Assembly: GCF_036013525.1 (NCBI RefSeq)
Contig: NZ_CP107854.1
Span: 134,863 to 198,862, forward strand
DNA: 64,000 nucleotides
Source of the DNA: Nonomuraea sp. NBC_00507
Lineage (GTDB): Bacteria; Actinomycetota; Actinomycetes; Streptosporangiales; Streptosporangiaceae
Direction of reading: 5' to 3'
Part shown: in pieces, positions 1 to 8,510 of the stretch
How the letters are laid out: every line of letters starts with the position of its first letter
How positions within the stretch are numbered: position 1 is the first letter of the stretch
Made by a program: the position numbers and the translations under genes
The notes under the pieces: model-generated
Told to the model about the DNA's origin: nothing
The model's input: only the letters and a program-made list of their open reading frames with translations
The model's database searches: none

Positions 1-611
1 CCACCCTCCATCGACTCCACGTCCAAATGAGGAGGCAAGACCTGTTGCACTTGATGAACCTTTAGGCCTGCGTACCGTCGAAGAACATACAGTCGGCCTG
101 CCAGGACCGCACGCTGCCGTGACGTCAAGGGCAGCTGCGGTGATTTCAACGGAAGCAGTATCGCTGGGTCTGTCGTCGGCCGACCGGCCGGAGGAGCCAG
201 AGCCGAGCCAAGTTCGGGCAACTCATCGGCGGAGCTGAGGAGAGACTTGCCTATCTCGGACATGTGCTCTGCCTCGCGCACCATGTCGGCGACGCCGAGC
301 CGTATCGATGAGATTTCCTGCCGAAGCCGGGCAGCCGTCTGATTCAGTTCGGCCGCGCGATCCTGTAGACGATCAGCCGCGGCCGAGTCTAAGAAGTCCT
401 CACCCACCAGCCAGCCCACGCTCACGCCGAGGCTTAGCGCGATAGAGCGCAAAACCGACAGAGACGGATTGTCCTGAACGCCGCTTTCAAGCTGATAGAT
501 GTACGACGCGGATACCGGCTCACCGAACTCGGCCATTGCCTGAGTCAGCTGGGGTGCGGTCATCGAACGCGCCGAGCGCGCCTGCTTCAACCGGATCGCC
601 AGAGTCTCCAC
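1..611 (-). CDS. XRE-family transcriptional regulator, C-terminus cut by window edge
   Basis: About 203 residues are visible from a GTG start to the window edge with no stop. Residues 1-65 form a helix-turn-helix of the XRE/Cro type, with the recognition-helix region SASYIYQLESG and the typical following segment PSLSVLRSIALSLGVSVGWL. The GTG was chosen because AGGAGA lies 4 nt upstream and the HTH begins directly after it. Residues 80-130 are Glu/Arg-rich and likely helical, which could serve oligomerisation. It probably binds DNA as a dimer and controls nearby genes, but no target is evident. Confidence 0.85.
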   Translation of the reverse strand, partial: METLAIRLKQARSARSMTAPQLTQAMAEFGEPVSASYIYQLESGVQDNPSLSVLRSIALSLGVSVGWLVGEDFLDSAAADRLQDRAAELNQTAARLRQEISSIRLGVADMVREAEHMSEIGKSLLSSADELPELGSALAPPAGRPTTDPAILLPLKSPQLPLTSRQRAVLAGRLYVLRRYAGLKVHQVQQVLPPHLDVESMEG

Positions 612-702
612 ACGGTCTCCTGCGCACTGCTATGCCTTGCGCTACAGAGTACGGGCCGGGAAGCCGAAGGGGGAGAGGCCGCCCTGGCGCAGAGGACGAC
701 AC

Positions 703-996
703 CTAACGCACCCACCAGGCCAGGTCGATCCCCAACAGCACGAGCCAGCTGACCGCGGCGGCCGCAGCGGTGCGGACCGGAATGGTCCCGTGCTGCCACA
801 GACTGACGGTGATTCGAAAGCAGAGGCCGGCGATGGTGAAAGTGGGTGCCCATGCCAGCCACGAACAGAAGGGGTAAGGCAGACCCAGCTCGTACAGCAC
901 CCACATGAAGGAAGAACGCTGGGTGAGCGCGTTCAGGCCGAGCAACGCCGCAGCCACGGACAACGCAATCTCCAGCAGTGCCCGATTGCTCCTCAC
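703..996 (-). CDS. Small membrane protein
   Basis: A 97-aa protein with about three hydrophobic segments: residues 8-25, 38-58 (WVLYELGLPYPFCSWLAW region) and 77-96. No family is recognised. Its ATG overlaps the last codons of the upstream gene by 4 nt, which implies translational coupling in a two-gene minus-strand operon. The role is unknown; location in the membrane is inferred from hydrophobicity only. Confidence 0.6.
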   Translation of the reverse strand: MRSNRALLEIALSVAAALLGLNALTQRSSFMWVLYELGLPYPFCSWLAWAPTFTIAGLCFRITVSLWQHGTIPVRTAAAAAVSWLVLLGIDLAWWVR

Positions 997-1343
997 GTCG
1001 ACTCCGAACTGTCTGCGGCGACGGGCACGATGCTGATGCGGTATCGGTGCCCTTGTCGCCGCAGTACGTCAAGCAGAGCGCCAGCCTCACTGTCCATGTC
1101 CTGCTGCCGCAGCCATTCCGCGTCGACCAGCAGATTCACCGGCGTCCGTTGGCGGTCCGACGTCGACGTTCCATCGGTGCGCTCATGAAGCAGCCGGACG
1201 GCGGCCTGGAGGGTGGCGAGGGCATCCGGGTGATCGGTAGTGACGATCCAGCGGCCGCTGACGGGATAGAGCCGGTCGGGGTGTTGAATCACCCAGACGT
1301 CTGGCTGCAGGCCCATGGATGTGAAGGGACTGATTGCTGTCAC
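993..1343 (-). CDS. Hypothetical protein
   Basis: A 116-aa soluble protein. The GTG start is chosen because GGAGGC sits 7 nt upstream; a longer frame exists but has no ribosome binding site. Motifs visible are GLQPDVWVIQHPDRLYP near the N-terminus and a Leu-rich helix TLQAAVRLLHERTDG. No family is recognised. It is the first gene of a two-gene operon whose second gene encodes a small membrane protein, and an AT-rich box related to those upstream of other genes here lies about 60 bp upstream. Confidence 0.6.
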   Translation of the reverse strand: MTAISPFTSMGLQPDVWVIQHPDRLYPVSGRWIVTTDHPDALATLQAAVRLLHERTDGTSTSDRQRTPVNLLVDAEWLRQQDMDSEAGALLDVLRRQGHRYRISIVPVAADSSEST

Positions 1344-1398
1344 GAATTGCCTCCGCTTCGTCCGGTGGGGATACCAGCAGACATAACCAGAGCAAATC

Positions 1399-1416
1399 GT
1401 ATGTATTACATGCAAT
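1399..1416 (-). promoter_or_regulatory. AT-rich regulatory box, TTGCAT class
   Basis: On the minus strand this reads ATTGCATGTAATACAT, an imperfect palindrome in an otherwise GC-rich setting. It is related to boxes upstream of the genes starting at 28991, 33979, 41905 and 54106. It is likely a promoter or operator for the operon starting at 1343. Confidence 0.5.
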
Positions 1417-1558
1417 AAGCGTAACTACACTTAGAGGTTAGGGGCAGGTGTCGTCAACGACGACACACAGCCACAGCCGCTTGCTTGATGGTCAGGAAAC
1501 CCGGGAACGAGCAGGCACCGCTGGTTCGGCAGACACTCACAGCCCTGAAGACGAGGAA

Positions 1559-1585
1559 GGCCCGAACCCTGGCAGGGTTCGGGCC
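1559..1585 (-). terminator. Hairpin terminator after Gly/Trp-rich peptide gene
   Basis: A perfect 12-bp stem (GGCCCGAACCCT / AGGGTTCGGGCC) with a 3-nt loop, 20 bp beyond the stop codon of the small peptide gene. There is no strong T-run, as is common in high-GC actinomycetes. Confidence 0.7.
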
Positions 1586-1604
1586 GTTCATTACGCCGTA
1601 TGGG

Positions 1605-1769
1605 CTACCAGCCGCCCATGTGCCGCATGCCTCCCATGTGGCGGAAGCCGCCGCCCACGCTGGGAATCCAGCCGCCTGGGTGGTGTCGCATGCCGCCGGT
1701 CACGCTCGCGGCCCAACCGCCCGTGTCGCCAGCACGGGCCCAGCCGCCTTCATCGCCGTGTCTCGTCAT
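1605..1769 (-). CDS. Gly/Trp/His-rich small peptide, copy 1
   Basis: A 54-aa peptide rich in Gly, Trp, His and Met with repeated GGW units; it ends RHMGGMRHMGGW. Its start region (MTRHGDEGGWAR) and its end match a second peptide gene at 3774-3863 (MTTRGDDGGWAR and RHMGGW). The second copy has an upstream ATG with a good ribosome binding site, while here the equivalent codon is AGG, so translation must begin at the next ATG, which lacks a clear binding site. This copy also abuts a 330-bp repeat element. The peptide has the look of a secreted or post-translationally modified precursor, but no modifying enzyme is adjacent and function is not known. Confidence 0.55.
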   Translation of the reverse strand: MTRHGDEGGWARAGDTGGWAASVTGGMRHHPGGWIPSVGGGFRHMGGMRHMGGW

Positions 1770-1805
1770 GGGGGCGAGCCTGCCAGCGCCCCGAGGCCCC
1801 GGCAA

Positions 1806-2127
1806 CCCGAGCCGACTCACCAGCGGCCCGCCGGCGCCAGCTGCAGGACTTCCGCCCAGGATCGCGTCGCCCAGGCCGCGGACGAGCGCCACCTCCTCCA
1901 CGCCGACCAGCCGCTGAGCGCCGGCGCCCCCGGCCGTACGCTGCTCTGCGTGCCTCGGCGCCGGACAAGGCACCGAGTCCATAAGCGTTCTCCCAGATCA
2001 ACCGCCGGACTTTTCGGTGCCGAGCTCCTCCCGAGCGAGGCCTGCGCGGCCGCCGCGGCGCTCACGCCGTGTCGCCTGGAACATCGTGGCCGCTCCGGGC
2101 GTACCGCGGACCGCCGGTGAGCCGGCA
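1806..2127 (-). repeat. Long interspersed repeat element, copy A
   Basis: Read on the minus strand, this stretch closely matches 57476-57808 on the plus strand over its whole length, including the segments GATGTTCCAGGCGAC, TTGATCTGGGAGAACGCTT, GCAGAGCAGCGTACG and GGCGACGCGATCCTGGG. Both copies are bounded by opposed copies of the GC palindrome CCGGTGAGCCGGC / GCCGGCTCACCGG. It holds no convincing gene. The structure suggests a non-autonomous mobile unit. Confidence 0.7.
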
Positions 2128-2169
2128 CACGTCTGCCGACATAGTTCTCTGGCAGACGAGGACGCTGTC

Positions 2170-2933
2170 CTATGTCGCGGTGGCCAGCCAGGTGGTCCAG
2201 GCGTGCTCGTCGGCATAGACCTTGGGAGTGATGCCGAGAGAGGCCAGTGCCCCGGGGTAGGCGCGGTTGTAGGTGGCTGCCCAGGCGATGGCCTGTTCGG
2301 GGGTGGCCAGGAGCCAGATCGCGGCGGCATCGTCCAGGTGCAGGGTGCTGAGCGCGGGCAGGTGAGGGTCTTCGTCGATGTGACCGGTGACCAGGTCTCG
2401 GGCCAGGAGTCCGCGCCAGCAGGTGAGGAGTTGGTGGGCGGCGTCATCATCGTGGATGCCCGTCTGGTGAGGCTGTACCTGGAGCGGGAGCGCGGGCTGG
2501 TCGATGGTTGCCCAGATGCCCGGGAGGGCGGCCAAGCGGGCGGCGGTCAGCCGGTGGGCGCCGTTCGCGCCCAGCGTGTAGAGCGGCCCGACGGGGCCGG
2601 GGATGCGGTGGACGCAAACCGGGTCGTCGTCCAGGCACCAGACTCGCAAGGCCTCCTCGACGGAGGGGTCCGATCGCGCCTGCGGAGGCCATCCGCCGAA
2701 TCGTCGCCGGCGTCGACGGGTGCGAGCGTGACCCCCTCATCGCTGCTGTCGCCCGGCTTCGGTTCGTCGTCTGTATCGGGGAGTTGATGCACCGGTCCGG
2801 TCTGCTGCCCATGCTGAGGATCGACGCCATCCCGCCGGTACAGCCCCGTATCGCGGTCGGTGACGCTCTGCTGGCCAGGAAGGTGGGTGCGGCGGAGTAC
2901 GCCCGGATCCATCCGAAACTCGCCGACATCCAA
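2170..2933 (-). pseudogene. Hypothetical protein, apparently frameshifted
   Basis: Two frames join into one plausible protein. The upstream part (about 66 aa from an ATG at 2933, with LYRRDGVDPQHGQQ) is acidic and probably disordered. The downstream part runs through RRRRRFGGWPPQARSDPSVE and on to CVHRIPGPVGPLYTLGANG and an acidic C-terminus, ending at 2170. The switch falls at a run of five C at 2732-2736, a typical indel site, and the second frame has a stop just upstream of it. If the gene is truly broken, a shorter product could still start at a TTG at 2649, which has GAGGAGG upstream. The family is not recognised. Confidence 0.5.
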
Positions 2934-3268
2934 AATCTTGGAATCCCCGACCTACGACCGAGCTCGCCCCGCCAGTGGACCTCGCTATTCTCTGAGGTCC
3001 CCGGTGCTCGCTGACCTGTTCTCTTCATCTCCCGCCAGCAGTTCCGCGAGCGGCACGGCCGTTCGTCACTGAAGCCACCCGCCCAGAACCCGCGGTACTA
3101 CGTCAAGCCCGGCCGAGCCGAGCTGGGCTCGGCCGGTGTGCGGCCCATCCAGGCCAGCGCCGCTCAGGCGCCGGACGGGGCTCACGCGCTTTTGGTCTGC
3201 GGCCTTGCCTTGCTCTTGACCAGACGATCAGGGTGGCCATGGGGAACGCTTCGGTACCGTCCGTCAGC

Positions 3269-3646
3269 ATGACACTTCCCCGCCGCCGTCCCTTGCCACC
3301 CATTGACAGCTCTGTGCGTATCGAGCACGGGGTCATCTCACCGCAGGCCCTCGCCGACTCCCGGATAGACGAGCAGGCCCCTCGATGCCATGTGAGCGAA
3401 CTGGACGACGAGCTTGAGGCGACTCGTCAGATTGCCTCGATCCTGACTGCCCGCAGCGTGGAGGCGCGCGGCCGGATACTTCGTCACCTGTACGACCGTT
3501 GGCAGACGGCCGATGTGCCGTGCGCTCAACGGCACGTCGCCAACGGTGCTGGCTCCGCCTCGCAAGATCTCGATGTGGACCCGGACCCGGACCCGGACCC
3601 TGGGCTGGTCGCGGGAGCCGACCATTCTCTCGCTAGCCCGATCTGA
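3269..3646 (+). CDS. Possible hypothetical protein
   Basis: A 125-aa frame with a helical middle segment (ELEATRQIASILTARSVEARG) and a short acidic repeat DPDPDPDPG coded by tandem GACCCG units. No family is recognised and the start has no clear ribosome binding site. The opposite strand also carries a long frame, so this call is weak. Confidence 0.3.
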   Translation: MTLPRRRPLPPIDSSVRIEHGVISPQALADSRIDEQAPRCHVSELDDELEATRQIASILTARSVEARGRILRHLYDRWQTADVPCAQRHVANGAGSASQDLDVDPDPDPDPGLVAGADHSLASPI

Positions 3647-3731
3647 ACGATCGCATGGATGGCTGTTGCCTGTAATACTCACCCGAAATCGGGCAGATAT
3701 GGCGTGACCAGCTGTCCGGAGCGCGCAATAA

Positions 3732-3767
3732 GACGGGCCCGCCCTCACGGTGGGAGTGCCCGCCGTC
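3732..3767 (-). terminator. Hairpin terminator after Gly/Trp-rich peptide copy 2
   Basis: A long GC stem (GACGGGCCCGCCCTC paired with GAGTGCCCGCCGTC, one bulge) with a 7-nt loop, a few bases beyond the peptide stop codon. It mirrors the arrangement at the first peptide gene. Confidence 0.6.
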
Positions 3768-3773
3768 ATGCCG

Positions 3774-3863
3774 CTACCAGCCGCCCATGTGGCGGCGGAA
3801 GCCGCCTACGCTCCACCGCGCCCAGCCGCCGTCATCGCCTCGTGTCGTCATGATCGCGAGCAT
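3774..3863 (-). CDS. Gly/Trp/His-rich small peptide, copy 2
   Basis: A 29-aa peptide starting MLAIMTTRGDDGGWARW and ending FRRHMGGW. The run GGGGGGAAG lies 5 nt upstream of the ATG, giving a clear ribosome binding site, and a hairpin terminator follows, so it looks like a complete short transcription unit. The N- and C-terminal blocks are shared with the 54-aa peptide at 1605-1769, which adds extra GGW units in the middle. No signal peptide is visible. It could be a peptide precursor or a small regulator; no function is claimed. Confidence 0.6.
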   Translation of the reverse strand: MLAIMTTRGDDGGWARWSVGGFRRHMGGW

Positions 3864-4016
3864 GCCAGCTTCCCCCCGGAATCCGCCACTGCGGAATGAA
3901 TCAGCACAACACCACATGATGGGGGCATCGCATCGAGTGACCCTTCGCCGGACGTCATGACGGCTTTGGAATCTTCTGCAATCCTGGGCCCTCGTCACCG
4001 GCTACGTGGAGGAAAA

Positions 4017-5948
4017 GTGCTCGGTTGGGGCATGGCAGGAGAGAGCGCGCCGCCTGATACCTCAGATGAGGTCCGCCATGCTCTTTCGGCCCCTGACCGG
4101 CGCTGGTCTGGTTCGGCCCTGCTGGTGTTCCCAGCAGCGGTGGCCGAGCTCCTGGCATGGCTGGAGGACGAACGGAACTTCAGCGCCGCCCACCATGAGG
4201 ATGCCTTCGCGTCGGCAATCCGTGAATATCGCACTGCCGAGCAGGAAGGGCTGGGACCAAACGTCATCGCTGTACTCCGCACCGACCTGGGCAAGGTCAG
4301 CACCGCGCTACAGCACCTCAACCCGGCCGGAAGCCGCGCAACCGCCGTCATGGCTGTGGGGGACCTGCAGTCCGCGTTGAAAGACCAGCGGGCTCTGCAG
4401 GCAGCATGGAAAGATCTGTGGTCCAAATGCGGCAAGCTTGAGGCGTCTGCGGAAGCGATCGCGGTCCGCCGTGACCTGTTCCTCGCGCTCGCTCAGTTGG
4501 CCGGCCACAATCTCGGCCAGCTGACCAGTACCTTGCGGGACGTGCTCGCGGATGACGCATGGGCGGTAGCCGGCGTGCGGGCCGTTCTGGGCGATCCCGC
4601 GCCCGATGACTTCGATGAGGACAAGGACGAAGTGCCGCGAGCCGGGCTGAGGGCCACGGAGCGGGCCACGTTATGCGAGCGATTCCTTACCCTTCCTCCT
4701 TCAACGCACTCGCATGTGGTGTGGCTGGCCTACGAAAAGGCCAGCATGTTCTTGAAGCCCGTCGCCTCGCTCGGCGACATCACGTTCATCATGAGCGAGT
4801 ACGTGCCCGATGAAGCGACGGCGGCCTCAGCCAAGTACAGCGGCCACTGCACGCACTGGACAGCGACCGACGGTGAGTTCCTGGCGGACATGCCGCACAA
4901 GGTCGGCACCGTCCTGGCTCGGGTGTTCCTGCCGCCACGCATCTACGCTGACCCGATAGCAGTCGCCCGAACGCGCGTAGAGGCCCTTGTCACGGTCGGC
5001 AAATTCCACGCCGGAATGCCCGCCGGCTACTGGAGCATCCTTCCCGGGCACAAACACATTCCCGACGGGCAGCGCGGGGAGGAGCGCCGCCTCGACGCCA
5101 GCCAGTACTCCGTTGAGCCGCTCGATCATGGCCGCCAAGCGGCCATCTACTCGGCAATGGCGGCCTTCTGGAACCAGATCGACGGGACCGTGGCCATCGA
5201 CGACGTGCGCCTGGCCGAGGCGGTCGACCTGCTGCAGTGGTGGCAGGCCGCGGGGGAGCAGCCCCCGCTGGCCCAGGTCATCGCCAACGTGCGTGTCGTC
5301 GAGACCGCCGCATCCCGGGTCGGCACCGCGCCATGGGACGACCACCTGGCTGCCTACCTGAAAACGACCTGGGTCGTGCAGGCCATCCACGAGGAGCTCG
5401 TCACCACCATCAGGCACGCCGCCAGCTGCGAACCCACGGGGCTGACCGTCCAGGCGTACAAGCGCCGGCAGGCCGTTGCAGACGCGACGCTGGACGTCCA
5501 CGAATTCGGCTACATCGACCTCGTCCCCGGATCCACGCAGGCCGCGCTCACCGAACTCATCGACATCTATCCACCACATCACCAAATGGCGCGCCGCCTG
5601 CGCACTCTGGCCAAACGCCTGGACAATAGGGATGCGTTCGAGAAATGGCGCGCCCAGCTGGAAACCAGGTGGACACGCCTAGCTGACCGTATGGCGCGGA
5701 CCCGTGACGCGATCACCCACGGCGGACCCGCGACGGCCGAGGTCGTCGGCTCCATCGTCGCCTTCAGCCGGCAGGTGGGAGCCTGGGAGGTCCAGATCGC
5801 GCTCGAGTCCGCGCTCGCGGGCACCGACCTCATCCCTGAACACATCAGGTTCCGCGATGACAGCACGACCTTGCTGGAGCGGATCCGCCAGGCAGCGAAA
5901 CCTGGCGATGTGATCCACTCATCGGCTGTGCCACCCCGCCCCAGATAA
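4017..5948 (+). CDS. Large HEPN-motif protein, possible RNase
   Basis: A 643-aa protein. Near residue 562 is RDAITH within RMARTRDAITHGG, which fits the R-x4-H catalytic motif of HEPN ribonucleases with a polar residue after Arg. The rest is mainly helical and Trp-rich (AAFWNQIDG, DLLQWWQAAG), with no other recognised domain. The GTG start is chosen because GGAGGAAAA ends directly before it; an ATG 60 nt upstream lacks a binding site. Large proteins with a C-terminal HEPN motif, such as ApeA-type proteins, act in phage defence by cutting RNA, so defence is a reasonable but unproven inference. It stands alone between two minus-strand genes. Confidence 0.6.
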   Translation: MLGWGMAGESAPPDTSDEVRHALSAPDRRWSGSALLVFPAAVAELLAWLEDERNFSAAHHEDAFASAIREYRTAEQEGLGPNVIAVLRTDLGKVSTALQHLNPAGSRATAVMAVGDLQSALKDQRALQAAWKDLWSKCGKLEASAEAIAVRRDLFLALAQLAGHNLGQLTSTLRDVLADDAWAVAGVRAVLGDPAPDDFDEDKDEVPRAGLRATERATLCERFLTLPPSTHSHVVWLAYEKASMFLKPVASLGDITFIMSEYVPDEATAASAKYSGHCTHWTATDGEFLADMPHKVGTVLARVFLPPRIYADPIAVARTRVEALVTVGKFHAGMPAGYWSILPGHKHIPDGQRGEERRLDASQYSVEPLDHGRQAAIYSAMAAFWNQIDGTVAIDDVRLAEAVDLLQWWQAAGEQPPLAQVIANVRVVETAASRVGTAPWDDHLAAYLKTTWVVQAIHEELVTTIRHAASCEPTGLTVQAYKRRQAVADATLDVHEFGYIDLVPGSTQAALTELIDIYPPHHQMARRLRTLAKRLDNRDAFEKWRAQLETRWTRLADRMARTRDAITHGGPATAEVVGSIVAFSRQVGAWEVQIALESALAGTDLIPEHIRFRDDSTTLLERIRQAAKPGDVIHSSAVPPRPR

Positions 5949-5998
5949 CCCCGTGCGCGGGCCCGCTGGTCGACGGGCCCGCGTCCACCCCCTTCCTC

Positions 5999-7843
5999 CT
6001 ACCGGCGGGAGGCCGCTTTGGCGGCGTCGTCGCGGGCCCACTGCTGTACCTGTGGCCAGGGCAGCCGCAGGGCGCCTTTGGTGAAGACGATGGCGTGCCA
6101 CAGCTGGCTGCGTTCGGCGCTGTTGAGCTGCGCGCGCTCGTCGTGGGGAACGTCGTTGAGGGTGAAGGGCGCGGTGACGGTGCCGATGGCGGCGCGGATG
6201 AGCGCCTGGTACAGGCTGTAGGGGCTGCCGCCGCTGTAGCCGTGCCGGAAGGCCGGGCCGGTGTCAGGCTCGAACGGCAGCGGCTCGACGCGGGACTGGC
6301 CGTCCGGCTGGGGGGTGATGGCCAGCACCGCGCCGGTGCCCGGGTCGGCGGCGATGACGGTCTGCTCGCTCCAGCCGGCCGGCGGCGCGTACGGCCACTC
6401 GGCAACGAAGGCGGGCGGGTTGCCGGCGATGTCGGGGTGGAAGGCAGCCACGTACCGACCGGCCGCGTCCCGCCACATGCCGACCAGGCGCTCTGCGTCG
6501 GCGTGGCGGGCCAGGCGCTGGCCGCGACGGGTGGTCCGCAGCGCCGCGGCCGGGTCATCGACCGGGGTCATGCTCTGCTGCCACAGCTCCACGACCGGGC
6601 CCTCCCAAGCACCGGCGTAGGCCTCGACGTCGTCGAACGCCACGTCAGGGCGCGTGCTCCGCAGCCGGTTACGCAACAGAAAGATGGCCTCCTCGTAGGC
6701 CTCCCCCTCCACGGCGGTCGCGAGCAGGTCGGGCTCGATGGCGCGCAACCGGGCCAGGTCGTCGGCCGCCTGGTCCTCCTCCAGCTCGGCCGCGGCGGTG
6801 AGCAGGGACTGCTCGACGCTCCAAGGCAGTTCCGGCGGGGCGGGCTGGGCGGCCAGGTACCAGCCGGTGCCACGCAGCCGTAGCTCGGCATGCCGGCGAC
6901 GAGCCTGCTCGAGAGCGTCGCGCAGGTCCGCGGCCAAGACGGCGAAGGCGGCCGGGAACTCCTCGGCCATGCCGTGTTTGAGCGCCGCCTCCAACTGGTC
7001 GCGTTTGACCTGCCAGCCGTCGGCCGGCCCGGGCACGGTGAGGGTGCGCGCGGCCGGCTGCGCGGCCTCGGCTCGCCGGACTGCGGAGGCGGTGCAGGTG
7101 CCCGACAGCCACACGGGCACCGGCGTGCCGATGACCAGCGCCAGGTCCTCAGCAGTGACCAGCCCTCGGAAGAGCGTCTGGGGCTGCACCGCCGACCGGG
7201 CCCGGGCACCACCGTCGGAGGCGTCACCCGGGGCGCCGGTCCTCTCGCCGCCGAACAGATGCCAGCGCGGCCGGGCCGGGGCATCCGAGTCGTCGTCGGC
7301 GCCGTACTCGGCGGCCTGCAGGCCGAACAGCTGCATCTGGACGTCGTCGCTGTCGCCGTACTCGGCGCCGAGCTGCACCGCGATGACCGCGTCCGGCCAG
7401 AACACCGGCTCGATCAGGGCGGCCGCGGCCAGCGGCTGGGCGTCGAGGTTCGGCACCGGGGCGTCGGCCAGGGGCGTCAGGGAGATGACGTGGCCGTGTG
7501 GAGTGTCCCAGACCACGGCGTGCATGCCGTAGCGCTGACCCCAGTGGGTGACGGGGGCGATGCCGTGGAAGAGCACCGGAGCGGGCTCGGCGGCGACGGC
7601 CTCCGGCCGCCATAACCACAGCGCCTCCTCGGCCGGGGCTCGGCCGGTGCGCCGGCACCAGGCATCGATCGTGGTGGCCGCCCACAGCGGGCGGCCGTCG
7701 GCGTCGTGCCCGTCTGGGGGTGGCAGCTTTCCTGCGGCATACAGTGCGCGTGCGCGCGACTCGGCGATGCGGACCCGGCGAGCAAACTGCGCGAGCGTGT
7801 ACGGCTCGGGCGCAGAGCGGAACTGCGACATGGATGAGCCCAT
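5999..7843 (-). CDS. Large hypothetical protein with N-terminal MerR-like helix-turn-helix
   Basis: A 614-aa protein. The first 60 residues (YTLAQFARRVRIAESRARALYAAGKLPPPD) resemble the excisionase/MerR type of winged helix, followed by RPLWAATTIDAWCRR. The remaining 550 residues are acidic and Ala-rich, with many helices and no recognised catalytic motif. Start chosen at the first ATG of the domain region (MGSSMSQ); a second ATG 12 nt further on is equally possible and neither has a strong binding site. It converges with the HEPN gene, separated by only 50 bp. Role unknown; DNA binding is inferred. Confidence 0.55.
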   Translation of the reverse strand: MGSSMSQFRSAPEPYTLAQFARRVRIAESRARALYAAGKLPPPDGHDADGRPLWAATTIDAWCRRTGRAPAEEALWLWRPEAVAAEPAPVLFHGIAPVTHWGQRYGMHAVVWDTPHGHVISLTPLADAPVPNLDAQPLAAAALIEPVFWPDAVIAVQLGAEYGDSDDVQMQLFGLQAAEYGADDDSDAPARPRWHLFGGERTGAPGDASDGGARARSAVQPQTLFRGLVTAEDLALVIGTPVPVWLSGTCTASAVRRAEAAQPAARTLTVPGPADGWQVKRDQLEAALKHGMAEEFPAAFAVLAADLRDALEQARRRHAELRLRGTGWYLAAQPAPPELPWSVEQSLLTAAAELEEDQAADDLARLRAIEPDLLATAVEGEAYEEAIFLLRNRLRSTRPDVAFDDVEAYAGAWEGPVVELWQQSMTPVDDPAAALRTTRRGQRLARHADAERLVGMWRDAAGRYVAAFHPDIAGNPPAFVAEWPYAPPAGWSEQTVIAADPGTGAVLAITPQPDGQSRVEPLPFEPDTGPAFRHGYSGGSPYSLYQALIRAAIGTVTAPFTLNDVPHDERAQLNSAERSQLWHAIVFTKGALRLPWPQVQQWARDDAAKAASRR

Positions 7844-7924
7844 CTGGTCGGAAGACGATGACAAAAACGCTACCCACGGCGAGCGGTTCCGCTCGGGTCT
7901 GATAGCCATTCGGCATGGGGCGCC

Positions 7925-8104
7925 GTGTCGCTGGCCGGACCGGCGTCGGCGGCCACGATCACCGCGCAACTCGACAGCGGCAGAATCCTCGTCCACGGCA
8001 GCTCGGCGGCCGAAGGGATCGACATCGAGCGCAACGCGACGGGCACCGTGGTGACCATCAGCAATACGCTCGGCTCGGTCGCAGGGCCAGAGCCCTGGTC
8101 AGAG
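7925..8104 (+). pseudogene. Fragment of a secreted repeat protein
   Basis: About 60 residues begin like the end of a signal peptide (SLAGPASAA) and continue with a beta-rich stretch (TITAQLDSGRILVHG, IERNATGTVVTISN) of the kind found at the start of secreted calcium-binding repeat proteins. The frame then runs into out-of-frame sequence. It is probably a remnant. Confidence 0.35.
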
Positions 8105-8126
8105 CAAGTGAGAGTCGTGGCCAGAG

Positions 8127-8510
8127 TCAGAGCAACCGCCAGGAGATCCACTGCGAGCCCGCTCCCCGGCCCCGCCGCGCGGGGGCCGGCGTGCTGGCCC
8201 TGCTGGCGGCGATCCCGGCGCAGTCCGACGGGCCGCACGCGTGACCGCGGCTGCATAGGCGCCTGCGGCCGACGCCCGGCCAGCCCGAACGGTACACCGG
8301 CCTGGCCGGCTCCGCAGGACACGCTGGCCGGCGATCTGCGAGGAGGCTTCGTCGAGCCCGAGCAGCCTGGGCCAGACCTGCCCCGCAGCCCATCGCCAGC
8401 TCCCGCAGGCCACCAGCCGCGCCATCCGGATGCGGGCGCAGGAACGCGCCGAGCTCGACGAGACCCCAGCCGACTGACGTTAGGGCGGTGTTTGAGCCTG
8501 AGCGGGCCAC
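8127..8510 (-). pseudogene. Degenerate copy of the small membrane protein gene at 12109
   Basis: Translated in two frames on the minus strand, this matches the plus-strand gene at 12109: GWGLVELGAFLRPHPDGAAG versus GWGVLELSAFLRRHPDGAAG, then GQRVLRSRPGRCTVRAGRASAAG versus GRRVLRSRPGRWVLRAGRRSAAG. The reading frame changes between these blocks, so this copy is broken. The two copies face each other about 4 kb apart. Confidence 0.55.

Noticed and set aside
3338..3769. Minus-strand frame opposite the possible gene at 3269
   Set aside because: It lacks a binding site and its protein is dominated by RVRVRV readings of a tandem GACCCG repeat.
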